A stretch of 13,448 nucleotides of DNA from Scatosoma sp045537295 (lineage in GTDB: Bacteria; Bacillota; Clostridia; Christensenellales; Borkfalkiaceae), in the NCBI GenBank assembly GCA_045537295.1, contig JAZSPG010000073.1:1-13448 (forward strand), given 5' to 3'. Position numbers and translations under genes: made by a program. Below, piece after piece: positions 7,299 to 13,448 of the stretch; the first letter of the stretch is position 1; each line of letters starts with the position of its first letter. A model generated the notes under the pieces. The model ran no database searches and was not told where the DNA came from. It saw only the letters and a list, made by a program, of their open reading frames with translations.

Positions 7299-7473
7299 CA
7301 AAACCCACCTGCTTTGCAGGTAGTAGAGAGTTTTAGCTTCAAGCTTACCATTCACTTAATAAAAGAGCTGTGTAATTGCACATCCTTTCAAAACCCACCT
7401 GCTTTGCAGGTGGTAGAGAGTTTTAGCTTTAAGCCTACCATTCACTTAATAAAAAAAGGCGTGTAATTGCACG
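7294..7473. repeat. Two tandem copies of a 90-bp REP/MITE-like repeat
   Basis: Copy 1 is 7294-7383 and copy 2 is 7384-7473. The first ~71 bases differ at only three positions. Each copy has a palindrome built on ACCTGC-TTT-GCAGGT (7308-7322 and 7398-7412; the second extends to CCACCTGC/GCAGGTGG), then GTAGAGAGTTTTAGCTT, an AGCTT/AAGC element, CTTACC or CCTACC, and ATTCACTTAATAAAA. Each copy ends in a different hairpin: poorly matched in copy 1 (around 7366-7386), perfect in copy 2. A third, diverged start (CCTTTTCAAAATCCAC, 7474-7489) follows. No transposase is in the window. A non-autonomous mobile or REP element is the likely class. Confidence 0.75.
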
Positions 7474-7479
7474 CCTTTT
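7454..7479. terminator. Hairpin terminator at the end of repeat copy 2
   Basis: AAAAGGCGTG (7454-7463), loop TAATTG, CACGCCTTTT (7470-7479): a 10-bp perfect stem flanked by A and T runs, so it could terminate on either strand. It may back up the tuf terminator and also limit transcription coming leftward from the pot operon. Confidence 0.65.
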
Positions 7480-7675
7480 CAAAATCCACTAAATAGCAGT
7501 GTAAAATAGCCTAATCATTTACTGCTACGTTAGTTTGCGGGAATATTGCTCGTCTAATCGTAGGGTCTAGTTACATAGTGGTTATCGACTATCAAACCGC
7601 GAGGATAGTTATTATAAACAAACATCCCTAAAAAGCCTTAAATATGCCCAAAAAACAAAGAGAAATCGGGATTGA
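7480..7675. other. Non-coding stretch with no recognised gene
   Basis: Stops are frequent in all frames and I recognise no RNA family. The one clear structure is TAGCAGT (7494-7500) plus AAA pairing with TTTACTGCTA (7518-7527) with a 2-nt bulge. There is also an ATAGT/ACTAT inverted repeat near 7576-7593. It probably holds further decayed repeat or mobile-element sequence. Confidence 0.4.
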
Positions 7676-7873
7676 TTAAATATTCGAACGGCTTTTCTTT
7701 ATTCGTTTAAGGGCAAGTATAATGTGTTCACCGTTTTGTATCCTGTATTGCCGTTAGGACTTATGACTTATCAAACTTTCTATAATTGCGACGGTTTTGC
7801 GTACTATACGGGGTGTTTACTTGCAGGGATAGTGAAAGAGCTTCTAAACTATAAAAATAACCGAAAAAAATGA
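7676..7873 (+). pseudogene. Possible relic or small membrane-protein reading frame
   Basis: A 65-codon open stretch after a TGA (7673-7675) runs to TGA 7871-7873. The only plausible starts are GTG 7724 (49 aa) or ATG 7763 (36 aa), and neither has a ribosome binding site. The translation is hydrophobic in the middle (VFTVLYPVLPLGLM, then YYTGCLLAGIVKELLNYK) with a basic tail NNRKK. The GIVKE segment loosely recalls small membrane or phage proteins, but I cannot assign a family. An open run of this length is not rare by chance, so this may be a decayed fragment or nothing. Confidence 0.2.
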
Positions 7874-7961
7874 ATTATGTCACACATAATACCTATGCGT
7901 GACATAATTTGCGCTAAACATACAAGTATTCTACCTAACATAATACCTATGTCTGACATAA
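7873..7961. repeat. Cluster of ACATAAT/ATTATGT inverted and direct repeats
   Basis: AATTATGTCAC (7873-7883) is an 11-bp perfect inverted repeat with GTGACATAATT (7899-7909). Nested in it, ATTATGT-CAC-ACATAAT (7874-7890) is also palindromic. A 24-bp direct repeat (7884-7907 and 7938-7961, two mismatches) carries the same boxes, and TATGTC-T-GACATA (7948-7960) is another palindrome. It may be a binding-site array, a small transposable element end or hairpin-forming 3' UTR. No gene start is close enough to identify a promoter it would serve. Confidence 0.7.
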
Positions 7962-7998
7962 AAAGAACCAAACGCATTCAAGCTTGGGTCTTTTTATT
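7957..7998 (-). terminator. Terminator of the pot operon (bidirectional)
   Basis: AAAAAGAACC (7960-7969) pairs with GGGTCTTTTT (7986-7995) with one mismatch, and inner A-T pairs can extend it. On the - strand the stem is followed by TTTTT, and it lies 15-55 nt after the potD stop. Being symmetrical, it could also stop + strand readthrough. Confidence 0.75.
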
Positions 7999-8012
7999 GT
8001 ATAGTAAAGGTT

Positions 8013-9434
8013 TTATTTAATATTATTCCACATTCTATTGAGTTTTTCGTTGGTTTTTTGCGGGAAGTTTTGCATTACAACCAAACGCTTTGCTGTTTCG
8101 GCGTCGGGGTACTGTGCGAACAACTGTCTACGCGTTTGGTTTTCGGGTACGGTAAGGATATGTCCTTCGCCAAAATACGCGCTTAAATCGTATTCCACGG
8201 GGTCGTCCTCGCAATCGTCGCTGTAACCGTACGTTTCCTCGATATACGAATAAATGAGGTTTTCCTCGTCGTCGGGGTTCCCGCTGATACAGCTTGTATA
8301 GCCGATATAATACATATTTCTAACGACGTTTATCGGTTCGGAAAGGAAATTGATAAACGCGGTCGCGATAGGAATTTTTTCTTCGGCGATACCGTTCATC
8401 ATCACCCAGCCGTCAAACCAAAGGTTTGAGGCGGAAGAAGGTACGCTGTATTCGAGAAGTAACTCGCTTTCGCTTTCCGCCTCGTCTATGATGAACACGG
8501 CGTCACCGCTCCATTGATAAGAAGCGTTTAATCTACCTGCAATTACGTCTAATTTTCCTTCGTCCGTTTCTAAACCGTAAATATTTTTACGCATATCGAT
8601 AAGATTTTCTTTAACGCCTGCTATCGTAGCGTCCGAAGTTTCGTTCATTTTAGTTTTTAAGACGTTTTTATAATGTGTTTCCGCTTGATTGTATTCCGTT
8701 TGGGTAATCGCGCCCTGTTCAAAAAGCTGTTTTTTGTCTGAAAGCGCTTGTTTTTCGGCGAGAAGTTCGTTTTCAAAATATAACCCAAGCCCCATAAAAT
8801 ACGAATCGCGCACGTTATCTTTTGCGGTGATTTCTCTATGGCAAACCCTGTTGGTGAGTGCGCTCCAACTACTCATAATTTGTCGGCTTTCTTCCTTGGT
8901 ATTTCCGATTTCGTCGGGATTGAACACAAACCCCGTCGAACCCCACATATATCCCGCGATATATTCGTAGTATTCCCCGCTTATAAACTGTTCCTCTATG
9001 AACGGCGAAAGGTTGCGCGCGTAATGGTTTTCTGGATTAGATTTATCAAAGAAAGAAGAGGGGAAAGGACGGATTTTGTTTTCCGATTTGAGTTTCATCA
9101 TCATATACTCGGAAGGACAAAGCAAGTCGTAACTGTCGCCCATTTTAATCTTATTGTACATTGTTTCGTTGTCTTGCAACGGCACGTATTCCACGGTAAC
9201 TTTTACGCCCGTTTCCCGCGTGTATTGCTCGGCAAATTCTTCGTAAAGCGGACTGCTATCTTCTACGTAGCTGTCCTCACCGCCCTCGTCGATATATTCG
9301 TCCCAACTGCCGACCCTTAAAATAATTCCGTCGCCACGGCTTGTTATAGAGTTTGATTTACAAGAGGGGAACGCCAAAGAGGAAAGGGAAAGACAAACGC
9401 TTAACGCGAGTAATTTTACATGTTTTTTGTTCAT
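8013..9434 (-). CDS. potD: Spermidine/putrescine-binding lipoprotein, enlarged
   Basis: Extracellular solute-binding protein that delivers polyamines to the PotABC channel. Residues 1-25 look like a lipoprotein signal: KKH, hydrophobic LLALSVCLSLSSLAF, then C25, although the lipobox FPSC is atypical. By alignment from memory with E. coli PotD, the polyamine-pocket residues are kept: W44 and Y47 in SWDEY, S108 and Y110 in PSEY, N207/D210 in KDNVRDSYFMGL (D168/E171 in E. coli), W308 in YQWSGDA, W339 and D341 in LWFDGW, and Y379 in IGYTSC. At 473 aa it is ~120 longer than typical PotD. One insertion is a charged, helix-rich segment around 222-265; another is acidic around 385-430. Its ATG overlaps the potC stop (ATGA), so translation is coupled. 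A related ABC substrate (other amine) is possible. Confidence 0.93.
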   Translation of the reverse strand: MNKKHVKLLALSVCLSLSSLAFPSCKSNSITSRGDGIILRVGSWDEYIDEGGEDSYVEDSSPLYEEFAEQYTRETGVKVTVEYVPLQDNETMYNKIKMGDSYDLLCPSEYMMMKLKSENKIRPFPSSFFDKSNPENHYARNLSPFIEEQFISGEYYEYIAGYMWGSTGFVFNPDEIGNTKEESRQIMSSWSALTNRVCHREITAKDNVRDSYFMGLGLYFENELLAEKQALSDKKQLFEQGAITQTEYNQAETHYKNVLKTKMNETSDATIAGVKENLIDMRKNIYGLETDEGKLDVIAGRLNASYQWSGDAVFIIDEAESESELLLEYSVPSSASNLWFDGWVMMNGIAEEKIPIATAFINFLSEPINVVRNMYYIGYTSCISGNPDDEENLIYSYIEETYGYSDDCEDDPVEYDLSAYFGEGHILTVPENQTRRQLFAQYPDAETAKRLVVMQNFPQKTNEKLNRMWNNIK

Positions 9435-10243
9435 TTTCTCTTGCTCCTTGTCTTTTTATACGCGAGGATATTCGAGGCGGTAACGACGATAACGATAATC
9501 AAAAAGACAATCGCCGTAAACGCCCAGTACGCCGCTTTGATTTTTGGTCCGACGACGTTGTTTTTGTCTAACCCGTAAATATGCGTGCTTATCGTCTTAA
9601 ACGAATCGGGTTTGGTGTATGCGGCGATAACGTAATCGTCCAGCGACAGCGTGACCGCGAGTAAAAATCCCGATAAAATCCCAGGTAAAATTTGCGGTAT
9701 AATCACCGAAAACAACGCTTTCGTGGGGCTTGCGCCTAAATCCAACGCCGCTTCGTATAAATTGTTGTCCATTTGTTTAAGCTTTGGAATAATCGATAAA
9801 ATGACGAACGGCGTGCAAAGCAAGGTCTGCCCAAACAGCAAAGGCAGGTAGGTGGATTTATCAATACCCAAAAACGAGATAAGCAAAGCGAACGAAATCG
9901 CCGTAACCACGTCCGCGTTGATAATAGGAATGCGGTTGATAGCCGACAGCGTTGCGCTCGTTTTCTTGCCTGAATAAAAGATACCGATAGACCCGATAGT
10001 GCCGAGTACGGTGGAAAAAACCGCAACGACGAGTGCGAGCAAAAGCGTTTGTAAAACGACGCGCATAGGTTCGTTGTCTAAATTAAAGAAATACTTGTAA
10101 TGTTCTAAACTAAACCCTGTCCATTCCTGAATCATATCGCTTTCGTTAAAGCTATTGACGGTAAGAAAGAGGATAGGGAAATAGATAAAAGCGAGAATAA
10201 GCGCGATAAACAGCCACTTAAATATACCTTTGAGCTTTACCAT
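9431..10243 (-). CDS. potC: Spermidine/putrescine ABC permease PotC
   Basis: Inner-membrane permease subunit that pairs with PotB to form the polyamine channel. I chose ATG 10243 (270 aa, MVKLKGIFKWLF), which gives the normal family length and places TM1 at about 9-28; the frame is open further upstream, but only inside potB and with no family-like residues. About six hydrophobic segments are seen. The EAA loop that docks with the ATPase is at residues 164-185 (EAALDLGASPTKALFSVIIP). The LDDYVIAAYT segment is typical of PotC. It overlaps the potB end by 7 nt (10237-10243), with GAGAGG about 8 nt before the ATG as a modest SD inside potB. Its TGA overlaps the potD ATG. Confidence 0.96.
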   Translation of the reverse strand: MVKLKGIFKWLFIALILAFIYFPILFLTVNSFNESDMIQEWTGFSLEHYKYFFNLDNEPMRVVLQTLLLALVVAVFSTVLGTIGSIGIFYSGKKTSATLSAINRIPIINADVVTAISFALLISFLGIDKSTYLPLLFGQTLLCTPFVILSIIPKLKQMDNNLYEAALDLGASPTKALFSVIIPQILPGILSGFLLAVTLSLDDYVIAAYTKPDSFKTISTHIYGLDKNNVVGPKIKAAYWAFTAIVFLIIVIVVTASNILAYKKTRSKRK

Positions 10244-11091
10244 AAAGAAGTACCTCTCGTGTTTGTTTGTTCGTCCTGTTTGAAGTCGCCCGTAAGCCAA
10301 GTGACGAGGAACATAAACAGTAATAAAAGCAAGGCAATCAACGACCCGTCGTGCCACAAATCGCCCATAAAGTAATCGTCGATAAGTTTACCGATAATTT
10401 TCACGTTTCTAAACGTTAAATAGTTAGATACGACGTAGTTGGTCATAGACGGTAAGAATACCATCGAAATCCCACTGACAATCCCCGCTTTCGAAAGGGG
10501 GAGCGTTACCTTCAAAAACGCTTTCGCGTTGCTTGCGCCGAGGTCTTTTGCCGCCTCTAAATAGCTTTTGTCGATTTTAATAATCGTCGTATAAATAGGT
10601 AAAATCATAAAGGGCAAGAAGTCGTAAACCATACCGATAATAGTATTGACGATATTCCAGCCGTCCGATTTGTTATACGTACCTATCCAAACGAAAAATT
10701 CCTTTAACGCATTGATACGCAATACGAAGTTGACCCACATAGGTACGATAAACATAAGTAAAAGCGACGATTTGTTTTTGAGTTTACAGTTTGCGATAAT
10801 ATACGCGACGGGATAGGCAATCAAAAGGCAAATCACCGTGCTCATAAACGAAATAAACAAACTGCGCGTAATTGTTTTGAAATTATACGATTTGAAAAAA
10901 GCGATAATGCCCTCGCCGTTCTCGTTGAAAAATAAACGCACGTATTCTAAGGTAAAATGCCCCGCGTCGTCCGTAAACGCATAGAACAAAACGATAAACA
11001 GGGGTGCGATAACGAATAATATTAAAAACAGACCGTAGGGAATCGCGAGTAGTTTTCGCGAAAAATGAAAGCGTTTTTTTGCGTTCGTCAT
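10237..11091 (-). CDS. potB: Spermidine/putrescine ABC permease PotB
   Basis: First membrane subunit of the polyamine importer, 284 aa, a normal length. The N-terminus is short and basic (TNAKKRFHFSRK), followed by TM1 at about 14-38 and further hydrophobic spans near 74-100, 108-125, 150-172, 203-225 and 250-267. The EAA loop is at residues 179-198 (EAAKDLGASNAKAFLKVTLP), the docking site for PotA. The ATG overlaps the potA TGA by 4 nt (ATGA), so it is probably translated by coupling. The PotB call over PotC rests on gene order and on the MWVNFVLRINAL region, which resembles PotB. Confidence 0.96.
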   Translation of the reverse strand: MTNAKKRFHFSRKLLAIPYGLFLILFVIAPLFIVLFYAFTDDAGHFTLEYVRLFFNENGEGIIAFFKSYNFKTITRSLFISFMSTVICLLIAYPVAYIIANCKLKNKSSLLLMFIVPMWVNFVLRINALKEFFVWIGTYNKSDGWNIVNTIIGMVYDFLPFMILPIYTTIIKIDKSYLEAAKDLGASNAKAFLKVTLPLSKAGIVSGISMVFLPSMTNYVVSNYLTFRNVKIIGKLIDDYFMGDLWHDGSLIALLLLLFMFLVTWLTGDFKQDEQTNTRGTSLW

Positions 11092-12614
11092 TGCTTACCA
11101 CCCTCCGAAACTTTCAGCGATAAACGGATTTTGTCCTTGGGAATATGCAAGCTTACAAGGTCGTTCTCGTTCCATAAATCCTCGCAAGCCAAAACGTAAT
11201 CTTCCTCGTTTTCCGTGCGGACGATATAGCGGTAGTATTCGCTCTTGTAAATAAGCGAAATGATATGTCCTTGCGCTCCGCCGTCCTCTAAATTGTCGCT
11301 CATTGTAATATCGTGCAAACCGACTTCCACGTTGACTTCGGTGTCCGTCAAATCGATTTTTTCGCCTTTGGCGGTGATGAGATACCCTTCCTCGTCCAAA
11401 CGGCTGTTGGGATAAAGCTGAGTAACGTCGCATTCAAACTCGCCGTCGCCAAATTCTACTGTATTGCGCTTAGTAATCACGCCCGTGAATTTATTCACGC
11501 GGAATACCTTTTTCATAACGTGAATACCGTCGGGTTGAATGGCTAAACCTACCGCCTCGCCAACCTTTGGCGTAGTGGTGCTTTGAATTTCGATTTCGTA
11601 TCTACCGCATTGTACGAGGATTTGGTAGTGAATACCCTTGAAAATAACGGAAGTAACCTTGCCTTTGAGCATACCCTCGTCGTAGGGGGTAATCAGAACG
11701 TCCTCGGGGCGTACGACGACGTCTACGGGTTCGTCCTTTTCAAACCCGCCGTCTACGCACACGAACGATTTCCCGCAAAAGCGGACTTGGTTGTCTTTTG
11801 GCATAACGCCCGTGAAAATATTGCTTTCGCCGATAAAGTCAGCGACGAACGTATTGTTGGGTTCGTTATAGATTTCTTCGGGCGTACCGATTTGTTGAAT
11901 CGCGCCGTCTGCCATAACGACGATGGTATCGGACATAGTAAGCGCTTCTTCTTGGTCGTGCGTGACGTAGATAAAGGTGATGCCCAAACGCTTGTGCATT
12001 GCTTTGAGTTCTAACTGCATTTCCTTGCGCATTTTCAAGTCCAACGCACCGAGCGGTTCGTCTAAAAGCAAAATTTCGGGCTCGTTGACGATGGCGCGGG
12101 CAATGGCGATACGCTGTTGCTGACCGCCCGAAAGCGTTGCGATACTGCGTTTTTCAAAACCTGCGAGGTCAACGATTTCAAGTGCCTTTTTCACCTTTTC
12201 TTCGATAATCGCCTTGGGTAATTTCTCGTTCTTGATTTTTTCTTTACCGTTTTTATCGATATGCGTGGTGGGGATACGCTTTTGCTTTAATCCGAACGCC
12301 ACGTTTTCAAAGACGTTGAGGTGGGGGAAAAGCGCGTATTTTTGGAATACCGTATTGACGGGACGGCGGTTGGGGGGAAGATTGCTGATATCCTCTCCGC
12401 CGAGCAGGATTTGACCGCTCGTTGGCATATCGAAACCAGCTATCATTCGTAGAGTGGTCGTTTTTCCGCAACCCGACGGACCTAAGAATGTGACGAACTC
12501 GCCCTTTCGCACGTATAAATTCATATTTTCCACGACGGAAACGCCGTCGAATTCTTTACATACGTCGATAAGCTGAATGATTTTTGCCGATTTTTCTTGT
12601 TTTTTCTTTTCCAT
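11088..12614 (-). CDS. potA: Spermidine/putrescine ABC ATPase with doubled C-terminal domain
   Basis: Cytoplasmic ATPase that powers polyamine uptake through PotBC. Walker A is GPSGCGKTT (45-53), Q-loop Q91, signature LSGGQ (161-165), Walker B ILLLDEP (181-187) with E186, D-loop GALD and H-loop H219. A charged insert (about 113-136, HIDKNGKEKIKNEK) lies between the Q-loop and the signature. The regulatory part has a normal TOBE module (about 298-370, VRPEDV). It then continues, unlike ~350-380 aa PotA, with a second similar module at about 428-502: VEVGLHDITMS parallels VVVRPEDVLIT and IISLIYKSEYYRYIV parallels VTSVIFKGIHYQILV. The start is supported by AGGAG (12622-12626) 7 nt upstream; the gap to the regulator is 41 nt. 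The TGA overlaps potB. Confidence 0.96.
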   Translation of the reverse strand: MEKKKQEKSAKIIQLIDVCKEFDGVSVVENMNLYVRKGEFVTFLGPSGCGKTTTLRMIAGFDMPTSGQILLGGEDISNLPPNRRPVNTVFQKYALFPHLNVFENVAFGLKQKRIPTTHIDKNGKEKIKNEKLPKAIIEEKVKKALEIVDLAGFEKRSIATLSGGQQQRIAIARAIVNEPEILLLDEPLGALDLKMRKEMQLELKAMHKRLGITFIYVTHDQEEALTMSDTIVVMADGAIQQIGTPEEIYNEPNNTFVADFIGESNIFTGVMPKDNQVRFCGKSFVCVDGGFEKDEPVDVVVRPEDVLITPYDEGMLKGKVTSVIFKGIHYQILVQCGRYEIEIQSTTTPKVGEAVGLAIQPDGIHVMKKVFRVNKFTGVITKRNTVEFGDGEFECDVTQLYPNSRLDEEGYLITAKGEKIDLTDTEVNVEVGLHDITMSDNLEDGGAQGHIISLIYKSEYYRYIVRTENEEDYVLACEDLWNENDLVSLHIPKDKIRLSLKVSEGGKQ

Positions 12615-12645
12615 AGCCGTACTCCTAAGCGGTTATTTTTTTGTG

Positions 12646-12664
12646 AATTTTTATATTAAAAATT
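12646..12664. repeat. AT-only palindrome over the regulator stop codon
   Basis: AATTTTTA-TAT-TAAAAATT is a perfect 8-bp inverted repeat with a 3-nt centre spanning the regulator stop and the gap to potA. It has no GC, so it is a weak hairpin. It is not the same sequence as the two leader palindromes upstream of the regulator. Confidence 0.4.
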
Positions 12665-13189
12665 GGGTGGGGTAGAAATCCAAATAAATTTCGCCTTTCC
12701 GCGCCCCTTATTGATAATGGAATGCGGTTTGCTTGCCGAATAATAAAACGCCTCGCCTTTTTTGCAAATATACCGTTTATTGCCTAAGGCTATCGCGATT
12801 TTACCCTCTAATACGTAACCGAACTCCTCGCCCTCGTGCGGAATATCGCCCGAAGTGGAGGCGTCCTCGGCAAGCTCGACGAGAACGGGTTCTAACATAT
12901 TTTTTTGCGCGTTGGGGATTAACCAGTTCCACAAAACGCCGTCCGAATCCTTCTCGATAAATTCTTCCTTGGTAAACACGACCTTTTCTTCCCGTTCTTC
13001 TTGAAAAAATTCCGCGAGATTACTGCCAAGCGCGGATAAAATATCCGTTAAAGCGGTGATTGAGGGACTGTTTAAGTTGTTTTCCAACTGCGAAATGTAG
13101 CCTTTCGTCAATTCGCACCTGTCCGCAAGCTCCTCTTGGGTTAAACCCAGCTGATTGCGCATTTGTTTGATTTTTCCGCCCAAATCCAT
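12656..13189 (-). CDS. XRE-family HTH regulator with cupin domain (PuuR-like), likely polyamine-responsive
   Basis: 177 aa. The N-terminal HTH (about 5-62) has the XRE pattern GLTQEELADRCELTKGYISQLENN followed by SPSITALTDILSALG. The C-terminal cupin (about 100-175) has GDIPHEGEEFGYVLEGKIAIAL with H118 and E122, and a second motif SASKPHSI with H156. This architecture matches PuuR-type regulators often found next to polyamine genes; that it senses polyamines is inference. Start: ATG 13189 with GGAGG (13197-13201) 7 nt upstream. It is first in the operon, 41 nt before potA, so it is probably cotranscribed. Two matching palindromes in its leader suggest it controls itself and the transporter. 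Confidence 0.93.
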   Translation of the reverse strand: MDLGGKIKQMRNQLGLTQEELADRCELTKGYISQLENNLNSPSITALTDILSALGSNLAEFFQEEREEKVVFTKEEFIEKDSDGVLWNWLIPNAQKNMLEPVLVELAEDASTSGDIPHEGEEFGYVLEGKIAIALGNKRYICKKGEAFYYSASKPHSIINKGRGKAKFIWISTPPNF

Positions 13190-13221
13190 TTTTTAGCCTC
13201 CAAAACAAGCGGTTTTTACGT

Positions 13222-13246
13222 AAAAGTTTAGTATAAGTAAACTTTT
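13222..13246. promoter_or_regulatory. Operator-like palindrome 1
   Basis: AAAAGTTTA (13222-13230), a 7-nt spacer GTATAAG and TAAACTTTT (13238-13246): a perfect 9-bp inverted repeat. It is about 65-90 nt downstream of the predicted transcription start and 20 nt upstream of the regulator RBS. It shares arms and spacer length with the second site, so a dimeric DNA-binding protein, most likely the adjacent regulator, is a plausible binder. Confidence 0.75.
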
Positions 13247-13282
13247 TACTTATTTTTAAGCCTGTTTGTTAATAATAAACGG

Positions 13283-13305
13283 AAAGTTTAGTAAAAATAA
13301 ACTTT
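13283..13305. promoter_or_regulatory. Operator-like palindrome 2
   Basis: AAAGTTTA (13283-13290), spacer GTAAAAA and TAAACTTT (13298-13305): a perfect 8-bp inverted repeat with the same spacing as site 1. Centre-to-centre distance is 60 bp. It lies just downstream of the predicted start (about +5 to +28), well placed to block initial transcription. Confidence 0.75.
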
Positions 13306-13316
13306 TGACGATAAAT

Positions 13317-13345
13317 ATTATATAAAAACGCATAGCGTATGTCAA
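13317..13345 (-). promoter_or_regulatory. Sigma-A promoter of the regulator-potABCD operon
   Basis: On the - strand the sequence is TTGACA (13345-13340), a 17-bp spacer (13339-13323) and TATAAT (13322-13317), full consensus at both boxes. Predicted start is near 13310, giving a ~120-nt leader that contains both palindromes. A promoter this strong with two downstream operators fits a repressed system. Confidence 0.9.
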
Positions 13346-13348
13346 TCG

Positions 13349-13375
13349 TTTGAAGGCGGTTTTTTGAAGTTTTTT
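13349..13375 (-). promoter_or_regulatory. Phased A-tracts, possible UP element
   Basis: On the - strand two A6 tracts (13375-13370 and 13365-13360) are spaced exactly 10 bp, with a shorter AAA at 13351-13349 nearer the -35. They lie about 40-65 bp upstream of the predicted start. Helically phased A-tracts bend DNA and can act as UP elements for RNA polymerase alpha subunits. Confidence 0.45.
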
Positions 13376-13390
13376 GTAAAAATATATAAA

Positions 13391-13425
13391 ATGTATATAT
13401 GCGCACGCGTACACGCGCGCGCATA
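13391..13425. other. 35-nt perfectly alternating purine-pyrimidine tract
   Basis: From 13391 to 13425 every base alternates purine and pyrimidine, passing from ATGTATATAT through GCGCACGCGT to CGCGCGCGC. The GC-rich half is a classic Z-DNA-prone sequence. TATGCGC and GCGCATA at its ends can also form a hairpin. It lies ~45 bp upstream of the pot operon -35 box. No gene is visible between it and the window end. Confidence 0.8.
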
Positions 13426-13448
13426 AAGGGAAGTTGTAAGGATAGGGA

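Noticed and set aside
7308..7412. CRISPR array in the tandem repeats
   Set aside because: Only two units, palindromic 70-bp body, no regular spacers and no cas genes.
7644..7679. 11-codon frame starting ATGCCCAAAAAACAA
   Set aside because: No ribosome binding site and it ends after 11 codons; not supportable as a gene.
7695..7723. Promoter with TATAAT at 7718-7723
   Set aside because: No acceptable -35 at 16-18 bp and no credible gene downstream.
10244..10357. 38-residue N-terminal extension of PotC
   Set aside because: It lies inside potB, lacks family similarity and would give an overlong protein; ATG 10243 gives the normal 270 aa.

Overview
The window reads as a chromosomal segment of a low-to-moderate GC Firmicute, most likely an uncultured member of the Clostridia. 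The reasons are strong AGGAGG-type ribosome binding sites, near-consensus sigma-A promoters, Clostridia-like EF-G and ribosomal protein sequences, and a potABCD operon led by an XRE-cupin regulator. The genus is inference; no rRNA or other marker beyond these genes is present.

Left half (1-7257, + strand): the 3' part of valS (valyl-tRNA synthetase, N-terminus outside the window) ends in a terminator. A TTGACA-N17-TAAAAT promoter then starts the str operon: rpsL (S12), rpsG (S7), fusA (EF-G) and tuf (EF-Tu). tuf has an additional promoter of its own and ends at a strong terminator. The operon is the classic translation-machinery set, but it is not joined to rpoBC upstream or to rpsJ/S10 downstream. 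The 268-nt rpsL-rpsG spacer is unusually long and folds by eye into a row of stem-loops, a candidate r-protein autoregulatory RNA.

Middle (7258-8012): about 750 nt with no confident gene. It holds a 13-bp GAAA-capped hairpin, two copies of a 90-bp direct repeat with REP/MITE-like palindromes and variable hairpins, a possible relic reading frame, a cluster of ACATAAT/ATTATGT inverted repeats, and the terminator closing the opposite-strand operon.

Right half (8013-13448, - strand): an XRE-cupin regulator followed by potA, potB, potC and potD, a complete spermidine/putrescine ABC importer. The four pot genes overlap by 4, 7 and 4 nt and should be translationally coupled. PotA has a duplicated TOBE-like C-terminal module (508 aa) and PotD is enlarged (473 aa). 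The regulator promoter is near consensus. It has phased A-tracts upstream and two copies of a 23-bp palindrome (AAAGTTTA-N7-TAAACTTT) in the leader, which fits autoregulation by the regulator. A 35-nt perfectly alternating purine-pyrimidine tract near the right edge is a Z-DNA candidate.

I did not find CRISPR arrays, tRNA or rRNA genes, transposases or an obvious defence system. The most promising undescribed items are the rpsL-rpsG RNA, the 90-bp repeat array, the inverted-repeat cluster and the paired operators with the enlarged PotA/PotD.
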